From Panicum virgatum (Eukaryota; Streptophyta; Magnoliopsida; Poales; Poaceae), in NCBI RefSeq assembly GCF_016808335.1, contig NC_053140.1, positions 26,034,086-26,098,085 on the forward strand: a stretch of DNA of 64,000 bases, given 5' to 3'. Shown piece after piece: positions 35,959 to 46,942 of the stretch. Each line of letters opens with the position of its first letter. Within the stretch, counting starts at the first letter, position 1. A program made the position numbers and the translations under genes. The notes beneath the pieces were generated by a model. It was not told where the DNA came from. It did not search any database and saw only the letters and a list, made by a program, of their open reading frames with translations.

Positions 35959-35963
35959 GAGGC

Positions 35964-36780
35964 TCTTGATCTAAGGACTTTGGTGGTTCGGTGATATCCT
36001 CTATATATGGTGGAGGTGGAGAGGATGCAGCTGATAGAACCTGAAGTTGCTGCGTCTCGTTGGGCTCCTCTATTGCCTCTGGTGGGTCGTCATATATGCT
36101 GGTATATTCTGTGCTATTCAGGACCTTCTTCAAGAGAGTCCTGACTTCGGCCACTATTTTGTACATGACTGACCCCTCGGAGGACACATTCAGGAAATGT
36201 GCACTCTCCAGCTTGAGACCGTAGATGAAGTGTTGCATCAGTATTTCCTCCGGGATTTGATGTGGTGGCCCGAATTCTACCAGATGCATGAATCTTGCCC
36301 ACGCTACTCCAAGTGATTAATCGTCTTGCTCGAATGTCATTAGTTGATTTCGATGAGCAATCACCTTGGAGATAGGGTAGAAGAACAAGCAGAACTCATC
36401 CTTCAGTTGTATCCAATCTCCTCCAACTCTCCTTGCAGTCCGGTTGTACCAAATTCTTGCTTCTCCTGTCAGAGAGAACGGGAATAGCTTCCACCGTAGG
36501 GTGTGTTGAGTCATACCGGGTATAATCAGAAGAGAACAATTCTCTTCGAAGACCTGCAAGTGAGCATAGGGGCATTCATCCTTTCTACCAGAGAAGGACT
36601 GAGCACGAACCATGGCTACGAGACTGTGACGAATCTCGTAACCATCAGATAGTATGGGATGGCAGGATGGTGGTGGTTCCAAATACTCGCTAGATGCAAC
36701 TATAGGATAACTAGGAGAGAACTCCATCGGGTAAGATGAAAAGTCGTACGGCTGACTAACTCTAAATCTAGTGTTGCTAC
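35964..36780 (-). pseudogene. A0 gag (Athila-type Ty3/gypsy), 3' part cut by E1
   Basis: Minus-strand gag lying between the PBS and the E1 insertion. A likely Met is at about 36,727. The capsid region has the Retrotrans_gag signature (LRWKLFPFSLTGEARIWY, then FCLFFYPISK). A TAA after FEQDD near 36,315 interrupts it where Gln is expected, and the frame continues (FGPPHQIPEEILMQHFIYGL) into a Pro-rich acidic linker. The reading continues across E1 into 5,936. A run-on into the E1 LTR end is an artefact of the junction. Confidence 0.85.
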
Positions 36781-36781
36781 T

Positions 36782-36799
36782 GTCCCCGGCAACGGTGCC
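36782..36799 (-). other. A0 primer-binding site (tRNA-Asp type)
   Basis: On the minus strand it reads TGGCACCGTTGCCGGGGA, one mismatch from the complement of the plant tRNA-Asp 3' end (TGGCGCCGTTGCCGGGGA), the usual primer of Athila/Tat elements. It lies eight bases from the LTR edge at 36,808. Confidence 0.85.
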
Positions 36800-36807
36800 A
36801 GAAAGCT

Positions 36808-38180
36808 TGTTGGCACTCCTGAGCCTAAACGAATTACTCCGCAAGCGTACAGAGACCGATGTAGCTTTCACCAGGGAGTATACATGGGATATCGAATCCA
36901 AGGAACGGTAAAGCTTCGACCAAATCTAGAACCACTCAATCGGACACACCAAAAGAGAAAAGGTAAGAGGGAAGAGGGCCTAACTCCAGATAACTTACTA
37001 CTCTACCTAGCGACAAGCTAACTACTGACTTGATCTGCTTCGGCGGCCTCAGGAAAGGACTCAGACTGGGGTGAGAAGGGAGTCCAATGGCAGTTAGCAC
37101 TATTGCTATGAAAACACCCGAACGTGGTGGACTACGAGGGACGGACATGGCTGTCACCACCTGCCGCCTACCACAACGGTTCCGTGGGGTGGAACACAAC
37201 CCGAGATAGCTAACCAAGCCTGGGCACCACACCCACAGCTATCGAGCTACTTGTTCCTACCGTGTACTTAGATAGAAAGCAACCTCAAATAAGTAGGACT
37301 TGCTACTTACGCAGACTCAGGATTCCGCAGATCAAAGAAAGTAATTAAACAAGTAACTAAAGCAGAAAGTAAAGCTAGCGAGAAACTGAAGTTGAGACAA
37401 GGAAGTTACTCAAAGATATATTCCTCCAAGGTGGATACAAAATGTGGAATAAGACCAAGAGAACTCGAGTCCACTCCTTTAAGCTTGTTTTACACCAAAG
37501 CTCTCACCTCACTCTCTCCCTATTCTAATACAAAGAGAGCACAAGAGTGAACACTCTTCTCTAATGGATGGTGTGTGTTACAAGTGAGAGTTGGAGCTCT
37601 ATTTATAGTTCTTCAGGGTCGGTTCAGAGCTTGGCGTCAGTTGCAAGCAGGTAAGGCGGTTGTGCTTAACTTTCACACCAAGGGGGAGCTCCAGAGGATG
37701 ACAAGTGGGGCCGGCCGGCCTGGGGATCGTGCCATCTGGCACCAACCTTCTTCTGGATGGCTTGGATTCTCTCCTAGAGTCGGTTGTGAGCTCCTTAGCA
37801 TTTCCCACATGATTCCTAGGCCGGACGGCCTCACCTAGGCCGGTTGGCCTGGATCTGGCACATCTTGGTCCTCCGTTGCTTTGTCACGTTGATCCAGGGT
37901 CTTGTGTTGCTCCTCAAGTCGATTTGGGTCTCGGTTGAGTGGTTTGTCACTAAATGTGGACCCAAATGGACTTGGTGTACGCCTTTTGATCTTAATTGAT
38001 TGTGCTTGTGTCAAGCACTTGGTCTTTGCTTGATATTGTGCTCAGGACCATCTCTGAGGAGTTGCACGATGAAATTGCACAAGGGTAGGCCGGCCGGCCT
38101 AGCCTAGGCCGGCTGTCTTGGGATTTCTCCCGTTTTGGCTCAATTTCGTATGTTTCGTTCCTGAAATCACAATGCACCAA
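36808..38180 (-). repeat. A0 5' LTR
   Basis: On the plus strand it starts TGTTGGCACTCC (so the minus-strand LTR ends in CA), next to the PBS. The minus-strand TATA-like CTATAAATAG is at 37,599-37,608. Its U3 (37.7-38.15 kb) is GC-rich with GGCCGGCC blocks at about 37,713 and 38,090. The outer boundary near 38,180 is estimated. A related LTR is at 46,943 onward. Confidence 0.75.
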
Positions 38181-38249
38181 AACTAGTGGAACTCATTAAT
38201 GTTAGTGAAAATTGATGTATTATGGTCCTGAGAGCCTGAAATCTGAAGG

Positions 38250-38440
38250 AATGTTGCCAGTAGAAATAACTGAAAATGACCGCCAACAATCGCTTAGGCT
38301 CTTCTGGGGCGACGCTATTGGAGAGGGCACAGCACTCGCACGCCGTGTTGTTGGTGTCCTTGTGCCAGGGACACTTGGCATCAAAGAGCCTGTCGAGCTC
38401 CACCTGGTTGAGGGAGGTGCGCTGCTGGGGCTGTCAGACC
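38250..38440 (-). pseudogene. Gag C-terminal fragment of an unrelated Ty3/gypsy element
   Basis: The minus-strand frame has ELDRLFDAKCPWHKDTNN followed by a Cys-rich CECCALSN, which resembles the CPWHKD...HT..C region near the end of gag in some grass Ty3/gypsy elements. One conserved His appears replaced by Asn. The plus-strand frame across the same bases looks protein-like but is probably a shadow. No pol or LTR of this element is attached, so it is a scrap between A0's LTR and the T1 LTR. Confidence 0.5.
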
Positions 38441-38484
38441 CGGAACAGCGGGACTGCTCACAGGCGTGGAATATTCTAGAGTAG

Positions 38485-38845
38485 GGAGTAGTACATGGAT
38501 ATGCCCTACCTCTTTTGTATCTACCCGGATAGGAGTTGAACCAGTCGGTGTACTCGGGAACTAGTCGAACTCCTCGGACTAAAATCCTAACAGAAGTCGA
38601 CTAGGACTTTCCATGTAACCCTGTTCCCCCAGATTATATAAGGGCGAACAGGGACCCCTCCAAAACATCGAACAACGCCTAAGGGAATACTAACCACCAC
38701 ACAGGATGTAGGGTATTATGCTCCGGTGGCTTGAACCTATCTAAATCCTTGTGTTCCTTGCGCCATCGCGCTCTGATCTCGGCGAGTCCCTACTCATAAC
38801 CACTCTCTTCAGGATACCCCTCGGAGAACCCGATGGTAAAACACC
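38485..38845 (+). repeat. T1 5' LTR (left end uncertain)
   Basis: Has a TATATAAGG box at 38,635-38,643 and, downstream, an R/U5-like segment (GGTAGGGTATTA-type, then GGCGAGTCCC) typical of grass Tat-like LTRs, ending just before the PBS. The 5' terminus could not be fixed and the LTR may be truncated by the gag scrap on its left. Confidence 0.65.
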
Positions 38846-38851
38846 GATAGC

Positions 38852-38869
38852 TGGCACCCACCGTGGGGC
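38852..38869 (+). other. T1 primer-binding site (tRNA-Lys type)
   Basis: TGGCACCCACCGTGGGGC, one mismatch from the complement of the plant tRNA-Lys(CUU) 3' end. It proves that the LTR on the left belongs to a plus-strand element. Confidence 0.75.
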
Positions 38870-38898
38870 CTCTCACCAACGATCGTCAGAAGAACTCG

Positions 38899-40743
38899 AT
38901 GGCTCTCCTCGATGACAACTCAGTGCCTACTGAAGGCACCTCCTTCTGCGTGAGTTCCTAGACTTTCGTGGCCGACGGATCAAGAGGTTTCAAAAGTCAC
39001 CCAATTGATCAAGCCCCAACAAAAGCTCCAGAAACTACAGTTCACCACGAATTCGACGACTTCATCGACCAACTCGAAGAAGTCGGATTCTAAGCTCTCA
39101 ACGATGAATCCCGAATTCAGCCTAAATTTGGTGCGATCAAAACAAAAACACTCTCTGAACTAGAAGAGGATTTGGAAAGATTGCTGCAAGATTCCAAGCA
39201 AGATACTCCCAGGGACGAAAGGGCCCTATCTCTCGACTATACCCACTTTGCTGGACCTAGTCTTCGGAAGAAAAAGTCAAAGACCAGCTTCAAAGAATCT
39301 ACTCGCAAAAAGAAGTCGTCAGAAGACATTTTTTCAAACATCGATAATATCGATGAAAAGATCGAGCACTACCTTCAGCTAGCAGAAAACACAATCAATA
39401 ACAAGACTTCCTATGAAGAATTCTCCAACCCTTGGGGTCTTAGCCCTACAAAGCTGGAACAAGATCAAGCATTCATCAGATACCTTGAAGAACTCAACGA
39501 ACCAATCTCCGTAGATGAACTAGCCGAGTGGTCGAAGGACATCGATTTGTTTATGGAAGGGCTGACAAATCCCGACAAGCTTGAAACACTTTGGGAGCAA
39601 TCCAAAGTGAAAAAGCTATGGGATGACTCACAAAACAAGTCATCAGCTCAATTGGATCAGTACCTATCCAAATCTCACCCTACGGAAGACTTTGTTTCAA
39701 ACGAAGACTACATGACTCGCTGGTGCAACGTCATTCAAACTCCAAATTCGCCCACTCCACAAGAAAATCAACGCACACCGCAGCTATTTTCTCCGGAAGA
39801 ACGCGACAATTTGGACAAACACAACAAATTCATAAATGAATTTTCAGTCCGAGTCGAAGGCAGATGGTCCCCAGCGGACACCCTCCCATATGATAAAAAT
39901 CTTCTTTGACTCACGCTCGGACTAGCTCCCCGAGTCAAGACAAACGAAGAATTCTACCCGGACTCGGATCGAACCATGAAGCAATACGCTTCGGATAGGA
40001 AGATGGAATCCGACAAGGAGTCGACCTCTGCTGTCACTACAAAAAGAGAGCTACAGTCCTCAATTCAAAAAGAGAAAAGAAAATTCTCAAAAGATGAAGA
40101 ACTACCATTCCAGCAAGGTTTCCCGCTCAAGGAAGACAACAACAAGTTCAAAATTCTCGGCCATGATCGCAAAATTTTCATGGCCATACTTTCGGATCCT
40201 ACAGACCAAAGGGACAACTATACAGCACTAGAAGACCTCGACTACGATGATTTCCTTTCTAAAGTAGAGGCGAGCAAAACAATAGCAACTAGCTACAAAA
40301 TCCCTCAACCGTCTCCAGGAATCACGGTCACCGTCCGCCTGGATAACAACCCGAAGAGGATCCTCAAGACAGAGCACCATCAAAAGCTTGGTGACTTGTT
40401 TGATTATTCCAACAATGACTTACACAACGTTATCAACATTGGCCGCAATGCGAAAACAGTCATCATCAACAAAGGAGAAGATCATGAAGAAGTTGAAGCT
40501 TACAGCCCGACGTCTAATTATCGACTACCTGACAACTACGGGTACAACTCGCGAAAGCAACGCAGCGACAAAAAGCAGTACCTCCTCCCCAACCAACAAA
40601 GCAGTGGAAGATCGATTCCACTCATCAGAAACTTCATTCAAGATGTTTTCTGCACCCCAAAGAGAAGCACTCGAGTTTCCAATGCATCATTCTTCGCAAA
40701 GCACTCGGAGCACCTCCACTTTTTGTCGACAAAGACAAAATGA
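38899..40743 (+). pseudogene. T1 sense ORF of unknown function (615 codons, three stops)
   Basis: Starting at the first ATG 30 bases after the PBS, one frame runs to a TGA at 40,741-40,743 and is interrupted only by TAG 38,959, TAA 39,091 and TGA 39,907, all explicable by C-to-T change. It sits where gag should be. The product is hydrophilic, rich in Lys, Glu, Asp, Ser and Asn, with several LYLEEL-like helical stretches (EQDQAFIRYLEELNEP). I see no CCHC knuckle, no DSG protease and no RT motifs, and gag is not recognisable. No pol follows: the tandem arrays start 45 bases later. Either a very divergent gag of a non-autonomous element or an accessory protein. Confidence 0.6.
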
Positions 40744-40786
40744 ATAAACACGAGCAAAATCTCTTTTGACAATCAAAGAAGAAGCT

Positions 40787-41235
40787 AGTCGGATGGGTCC
40801 AACCACCTCAGGGCTAACCCCCGGTCTTACACCCAATAAAGGTTAGGATGGGTCCACCTAAGGGAGGTTCCACCCCTGAACTACTCGAAGAAAAGTACTC
40901 CTCATAAAATAGTCGGTTGGGTCCAACCACCTTAGGGCTAACCCCCGGTCTTACACTCAATAAAGACTAGGATGGGTTTGTCCGAGGGAGGTTCCACCCC
41001 TGAACTATCAACAAAAACAAGATAGGAGTATGACAGCTACTCGATCGAGTTGACTCAGGGCCTACCCCCGGTCTTACACTCAATAAAGACTAGGATGGGT
41101 TTGCCCGAGTTCCAACTCAGTATCCAAGCTACTCATGTCGGCAGAGGACAATGACTAAAGTCGAATCCCCACAGGGCCAACCCTCGGTCTTACACCCAAT
41201 AAAGGCTAGGTTGGGTCTGCTCGAGCAAGATTCAA
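40787..41235. repeat. Tandem array 1: about 120-bp unit, four copies
   Basis: CGGTCTTACA followed by CAATAAAG recurs at 40,822, 40,946, 41,069 and 41,185 (spacings 124, 123, 116). Units share GGGCTAACCCCCGGTC and AGGATGGGT. Each carries an AATAAA polyadenylation-like word. The last unit is shorter. Confidence 0.88.
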
Positions 41236-41289
41236 ATATAAAGAAGAAATCGAGTGCTTCAAAATCTGATGGAGGAGTGTACAAAGAAG

Positions 41290-41720
41290 AATTCGTTGTC
41301 AAAGACCCTAGAGACAAGATCTCTACCTTCTTCAGGAGTCGTTACTCCATCAGTTACTTCGAATACCAATCTTTCTTTGTTTACTCAAAGTAAAAGGCAT
41401 AGCGAATCGAGTAGCTAGGGCTAAGAGACATGAGCTCCGCGGCCCTAGAGACAAGTTCTCTACCTTCTTCGGGAGTTGTTACTCCATCAACTAGATCGAC
41501 TACCAACATTTCTTTGTTAAGTTAAACTAAAAGGCATGGCGTATCGAGTAGTTGGGGCTAAGAGACACGATCTCCATGGCCGTAGAGACTAGTTCTCTAC
41601 CGACTTCAGGAGTTGTAACTCCATCAGCTACATCGAATACCAACATTTCTTTGTTTACTCAAAGTGAAAGGCACGGCGAATCGAGTAGCTGGGGCTAAGA
41701 GACATGAGCTCTGCGGCCCT
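41290..41720. repeat. Tandem array 2: about 137-bp unit, three copies
   Basis: AAAGGCA..GCG.ATCGAGTAG recurs at about 41,393, 41,529 and 41,667 (136 and 138 bp apart), each preceded by a CTCTACC...GGAGT.GT.ACTCCATCA block and a TTTCTTTGTT block. The monomer is unlike those of arrays 1 and 3. Confidence 0.85.
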
Positions 41721-42560
41721 AAGAGACAAGATCTCTATCTCCCAAGAGGAGCTATTCTTCCACGAAGATGAAGACCCGTCGACTACTACGGTACTCGACC
41801 TTCGGAATGACAAGTTTCCTATCTCCAAGAAAAGTAAGTCACCCATGAGTGACAACTCGTTGACTACTACGGTACTTGACTCAAGCTGAGACAAGATCTC
41901 TATTTCCCAAGAGGAATTATTCATGCCATAAGGTGACAACCCAACGACTACTACTGTACTCGACCTTATGAAGATACAAGACTTCTAATTCCTAAAAGGA
42001 ATTTCTCGTCCATGAGACAACAATTTGTCGACTACTACGGTACTCGACTCAAGCTGAGACAACATCTCTATTTAAAAAAAGGAATTATTCATCCATAAGG
42101 TGACAACCCATCGACTACTACAGTACTCGACCTTATGAAGATACAAGACTTCTAATTACTAAAAGAAATTTCTCGTCCATGAGACAACAATTTGTCGGCT
42201 ACTACGGTACTCGACTCAAGCTGAGACAAGATCTCTATTTCCCAAGAGGAATTATTCATCCATAAGGTGACAACCCATCGACTACTACGGTACTCGACCT
42301 TATGAAGATACAAGACTTCTAATTCCTAAAAGGAATTTCTCATCCATGAAACAACAATTTGTCGACTACTATAGTACTCGACCTGTGAAGAGACAAGTTC
42401 TCTATTTCCCAAGAGGAATCATCACTCATTCACGGAGACGAAAACCAGTCGACTTCTACGGTACTTGACTCGAGCAAGACAAGTTCTCCATTTCCTAGAA
42501 GGAACTATTCATCGATGAGATGACATGCAAATCGACTACTACGGTAATCGAAGATGCAAC
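41720..42560. repeat. Tandem array 3: 84-bp unit, ten copies
   Basis: GACTACTACGGTACTCGAC, with variants, recurs about every 82-87 bases: near 41,778, 41,860, 41,944, 42,028, 42,112, 42,195, 42,279, 42,361, 42,448 and 42,532. Two unit types alternate (one with CCATAAGGTGACAAC, one with CATGAGACAACAATTTG), so the middle part is a 168-bp dimer repeat. Satellite-like organisation inside a retroelement. Confidence 0.9.
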
Positions 42561-42708
42561 TTAAGACAGCCAACGACAAGCTTCATGAAAAGGCAACCAG
42601 CCGATCGACTGTCAACTCAAAAAGAAAAATACTATACATCTGAATGTTAAAAAGTACTGCAGTGGATACACATCCACACAAGAGCCAAAAGAATATTACA
42701 GCAGATGT

Positions 42709-45584
42709 TCAAGCCTCAGGCGCCGGCTCCAAGCCACTGATAACTTTATCAGCAATTGGCTTCATCTCCATGACAAATTCAAAGAATTTCTCCTCTGAAC
42801 AGCCAATGGCCACCCCATCGCCAATAACAGCCAAGTTCGCAGAAGGAAGGAAGGATTTCACTAATCCTAAGGCATGAGCCAAGTACTCCCTAAACGTATC
42901 AGAGAAAAAGCTGCCAAGTCACTAGGGGGCTTCACGAAGTCACTCTAGCAGACTTTTCTCACCAGCATCTCCCTCATCGACCATCCCGACGATGATATGA
43001 GCTGCCGCCTCAAGATCAGCCAGCTGCTGGGCCTTCTAATCACGATCAGCCGCCAACTCCTTGATCTGCTTCATATTTCTAGCCAATTGTTTGTCAGAGT
43101 CAGCCTTGATCTCGGTTAGCTTCTCCACAGCATCTGTGTGACGATACATAATATTGGTCAGATCAGTCACCAAGTCATCCTTTGCAACAATAAGCTTTTT
43201 TAGCTCTGTCAAAGCAAGGAAAACATGTGCACAGAAAAAGCTACTCAAAAAACACAAGAACCAAATAAGGAAAAGAATACCTTTCTTCTCCTTGGCAGCA
43301 GCCTTCGCCTTCTCCTGCAGCTTGGAGGCCTTGTCTTGGAGAGCAAAATTGTCTTGCTCCAAAGCTTTGACCTGGGCCTCTAGAAGTCTGACCTTTTTCG
43401 ACTGCTCCCGAGAAGACCTCTCAAGAGCAGCCATCTTCTCAAGCTTCCGCGCCTGGTCAGTTGACAACTGGAGACCCTTTCCAGTTTGCCGAAGGAACCC
43501 GGCATGTTCAGCGACTTGCTTTGCCAGATCCTGTCACCAAAAAACTGTCAAGATAAAGTACTCGACAATCCAATACAAGTACTCGAGTATAAAGGCTACT
43601 CACTGCAAGAACATAATAACAGCCCAAAATCCCTTGGGCCATGGCAGTCAACCACTCAACTGACTTCTCCACCTCCTGCCGCGGCATCTCCTGCAAAGAC
43701 AGTTCAACTTTGGAAGCAACCGCAGGACTCTCGGATCGGTCTTTGGTCTGCTTATCTGAAAAACACAAAAAATGTCAGCAAAACATGACAGAAAATCAGT
43801 CGACGGCCTCTCATAGAGCCACTCACTAGTGCCAGCGGCAGGAGACTTCTTGCCCGCCTTCTCAGCCACAGGACTCTCTGCTGTGCCAGCAGCAGAGTCA
43901 CCTAACCGATCATCATCTTTCGATAGGCTGGGGGGCAACTAGGTGATGCTCTTAAGAGAAGAGAAGATTCCCTTCTCCGATTCATCAACCCCAAGAGCAT
44001 CTGGGTTGCTACCAAACAGAGGAAGTACTCGATACTTCAATACAAAAACAAAGAAAGCAAAGACAAGCAGCTGATCAACAGTTACACTTACTGGGAAGAC
44101 TGTTTCAAAACGAGTTTCTTCGGCTTAGTAAACTTCGGGACCCCGCTCAGCCCTGAAGCACTTTGCCCCTTGGCAGAACCACTCCCTCCGGACCCGCTCA
44201 GTGCAGCGCGAGTTGATGCAGTCGGGCTCACCGCCAGCTTCTTGGAAGGAGAAGGGGGCCTAGGAAGAAGAAAAGCCGTCAAAAACAAACTCAAGACTCC
44301 AGAAAAGAGACAACTCGCACTCATCGATCACTGCTACCAGCGGAGGTGGCCCTCCGCTTCTGGGTCCTCACTAAATCGACGGACGGCTCGTCCGCCGCCC
44401 CGTCACGGACATCTAATGCCGCCCGACTGGCCGATGGACCTGCGTACCAAAGGCAACCATCATCACTCGAAAATCCAACAACTCAATCAAGCAAAAGAGC
44501 AAAGCAAAGGTAGTCAGATTCACACTTGAGTCAGTATGCACCAGAGGCGCACCTTCGGGCAGCGGAGGCCTACTCTGATAATTTTCGGGATTAATCTGCA
44601 CAAAAGACACCAAATCAACTCGACTACTCGACAAAAGTACCCAATTTAAACTACAATCGACTACTCAAAGCAGTACCTCCCGAGGACGCCTACCGGCTCT
44701 GAATGCCCCAGACAGACTTGGCCTCCAGACTACATTCTTCAGGAGCCCGGCAACCTGATCCTTTAACTCATCCTCAGAAATCTTGGCCCGAGTATATCGG
44801 GTGGGATCCTCCTCACCCGTATACTGAAAGGCAAGATGAACCCTCCGTTGCTGAGGCTGAACCCTCCGAAGAGTCCAGTGCGCTATCACGGAAGCACTAG
44901 TAATCTGGTGATCCGCCTTCAACCTTTCAATCTCCCCAAGGAGAAAATTAACCTGGTCCACCCTGCCTCCCCTGGATTTCCAATTCGGCCTCTTCACTGG
45001 GGGACCAGGGTATGAAGGGGAAGAGAAGAAGAAAGATTCCTAATAATAAACCACATTTCCTTCGAGTCGATGACTTTGTCAGTCAACTCGTAGGAGATGT
45101 ACTTAGGTTTCTTCCCTTGGCGAAATTGCAACCCGGCACCCCCAACTACATCTACCCTAGAATCATTGGGGTAGGGTTTCAGATGGAAGAAATATTGGAA
45201 AAGATCGAAGTGAGGTTCGATCCCCAAGAAGGCTTCACAAAGATGAACAAAGATCGAGACGTGAAGAATGGACTTAGGGGTCAAGTGATGCACTTGAACC
45301 CCCCAATAGTGAAGAAGACCCCAAAAGAAGTCAGAAACAGGAAAACCAAGACCACGAAGAACATGGGGATGAAAAACAACGGATTCACCCAACCCTTCGT
45401 GAGGAAAAGACTCTCCCTCGGATCTCCGCCAATGGATCTCCTTCCGGGGTTGAAGAAGATACTCCTCTACAAGACCGAGCAGGTGGGAATCGGAGTACTT
45501 ACTCGACTTCCACCCATGGACTTTCGCTTCACCTCCGATGGCTTCACCCGCCTTCCCCTTCACGGCAGATTTCTTCGGTGCCAT
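42709..45584 (-). pseudogene. T1 antisense eight-exon gene with transposase_28-like domain
   Basis: Read on the minus strand from MAPKKSAVKG at 45,584. Exons bounded by GT-AG: 44,677-45,584; 44,526-44,595; 44,338-44,439; 44,092-44,259; 43,827-44,000; 43,604-43,755; 43,281-43,530; about 42,709-43,205. Exon 1 matches the 'putative gypsy type transposon' family (Transposase_28, PF04195): HYWGVQVHHLTPKSILHVSI, FVHLCEAFLGIEPHFDLF, then further on RVQPQQRRVHLAF and YTGEEDPTR. A one-base change in the G run 44,999-45,003 shifts the frame inside exon 1. Middle exons are Ser/Lys/Ala-rich linkers. The last two form a long coiled coil (LEAQVKALEQDNFALQDKAS; KLIVAKDDLVTDL), with a TAG in exon 5 and others after 43,038. 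Antisense ORFs of this kind are known in Tat-lineage elements; their role is unknown. Confidence 0.75.
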
Positions 45585-45946
45585 GGGAAAGTGGAGACGA
45601 GGATTCTCTCTTGCTTCACGATCGGGGGCTAGTGGTGGCTAGTTTCTCGCGGCACTCAGAGGCGAGAGCAGATGAATCTGCGGCGGCGGAAGTAGTCTAA
45701 GCCCGTAAGCGTATTAAACCTAGTTTACCCGAGTAGTTAAATAAGCAAAGCCAGTGGCAGTATGGTAAATAACAAAGAAGCTCAAAGGTTGTGCAGAGTT
45801 ATTCCAGCCAACAATTGTGGATTTCACTCCAAAAGAAACAGATCCAAACCAGAAAAAGGAAGATTTTCATTCAAAGATTACATTCCAAATAGAGGAAAAT
45901 ACACAGATCTGAGCAACTTGAATACTCGAAACTACTCGATCTGAAC

Positions 45947-46444
45947 TACAAAGAAGCCAGCCCAAGGGCCGATACAGTGATACAAATCTTGTTACTCCCA
46001 AAAGGGAGTAATTCAGAAATATTCAGGGAGGAAAGGCTTGTTACCAAGAAGAGATGCATGATCAGGAACATCACAAATCCTCTTCTTGCACCTGCTCTTC
46101 TCCCCGATATGTTTTGCAACAAAAACAATGCCATCTCCCCAGAAGCCATCGAGGGGGGAACCACTGAAACTTCCACCCGGACAAGCTTCTAACACGGCTT
46201 CCACCATCAGCCCACCAGGTGCAAGATGACCAGGATGGCTGCAATGTGAGAAGCAAGACCGGTGGCCAGGGAGATAGCAGGTGTTTTTGCTGCTCGCAAA
46301 TACTCTTCTAGCACCTACAAAGATGAATCGAGTACTTCCATCGGGAGGTCGAGTACTCTCCAGTGAAAAACTCCACTTGGAACCCATAGCTACAACTACA
46401 AGAATGAAGAAACAAATGCCACAAACCCTGCTTAAATAGAACAA
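45947..46444 (-). other. Antisense open region upstream of the T1 antisense gene
   Basis: A 143-codon minus-strand frame (46,013-46,444) opens with a short hydrophobic segment (GICFFILVVVAMG). It overlaps two other open frames, so it is not clear which, if any, is real. It lies in the same orientation as the transposase_28-like gene and might be part of a second antisense gene. No family recognised. Confidence 0.25.
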
Positions 46445-46668
46445 GCAGGGAGCCTCACTACCACTCGTGACACCAAAGGACAGGGCGGCTCACGGGTGAA
46501 ACAAAAAAGATTCCACAGCAGTACTCACCATGTGAACCCACGGGTACATAGTACACCGCACAGTCACCTTTTCAGAAGATTCGCCGCAGTACTCCTCATT
46601 TCAGAAAGATTGCAGAGGATATGATACGATCTCCTGGACCCTTAACCCCAAATCACAGATTTGAATTC

Positions 46669-46942
46669 AAGGCTCGGGGGCTGCGGGATATGTGTCATAA
46701 AAGGCAACTTTTTTCGAAAATACCTCCATCTCCGAACAAAAATTCGTAGGACCCAGAAGACTGAGTTAACCCTCAGCCTGATTTGCTAAATCAAACTAAG
46801 GCTCGGGGACTACTCCATATGGAGTGCGAGTGCATTGCGCACCTCATAGCCTCGAAGCAGTCGAAGAAGCGCTCAGAGGACTACTCGAAGCACTCGATGG
46901 ACTCCAAGAATGGTCAACCTGCTCCCGAAGCATCCGAAGCAC
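46669..46942 (+). other. T1 polypurine-tract-like sites and truncated 3' end
   Basis: AAGGCTCGGGGGCTGCGGG at 46,669-46,687 and AGGCTCGGGGAC at 46,798-46,809 resemble the plus-strand PPT of grass Tat-like elements. The bases after them do not match the T1 5' LTR at 38.5-38.8 kb, so the 3' LTR is missing, replaced at 46,943 by an Athila-type LTR. Confidence 0.5.

Noticed and set aside
38212..38484. 90-codon plus-strand frame that looks like a conserved protein
   Set aside because: The opposite strand gives a Cys/His motif typical of Ty3/gypsy gag, in a region of retroelement scraps. The plus frame is most likely its shadow, though I cannot exclude it without a search.
40787..42560. CRISPR-like array
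   Set aside because: Units of 84-137 bp are contiguous with no unique spacers, in a plant retroelement. They are ordinary tandem repeats.
45012..45632. 206-codon plus-strand frame
   Set aside because: Shadow of the antisense gene, whose minus-strand exon 1 has the recognisable transposase_28-like motifs.
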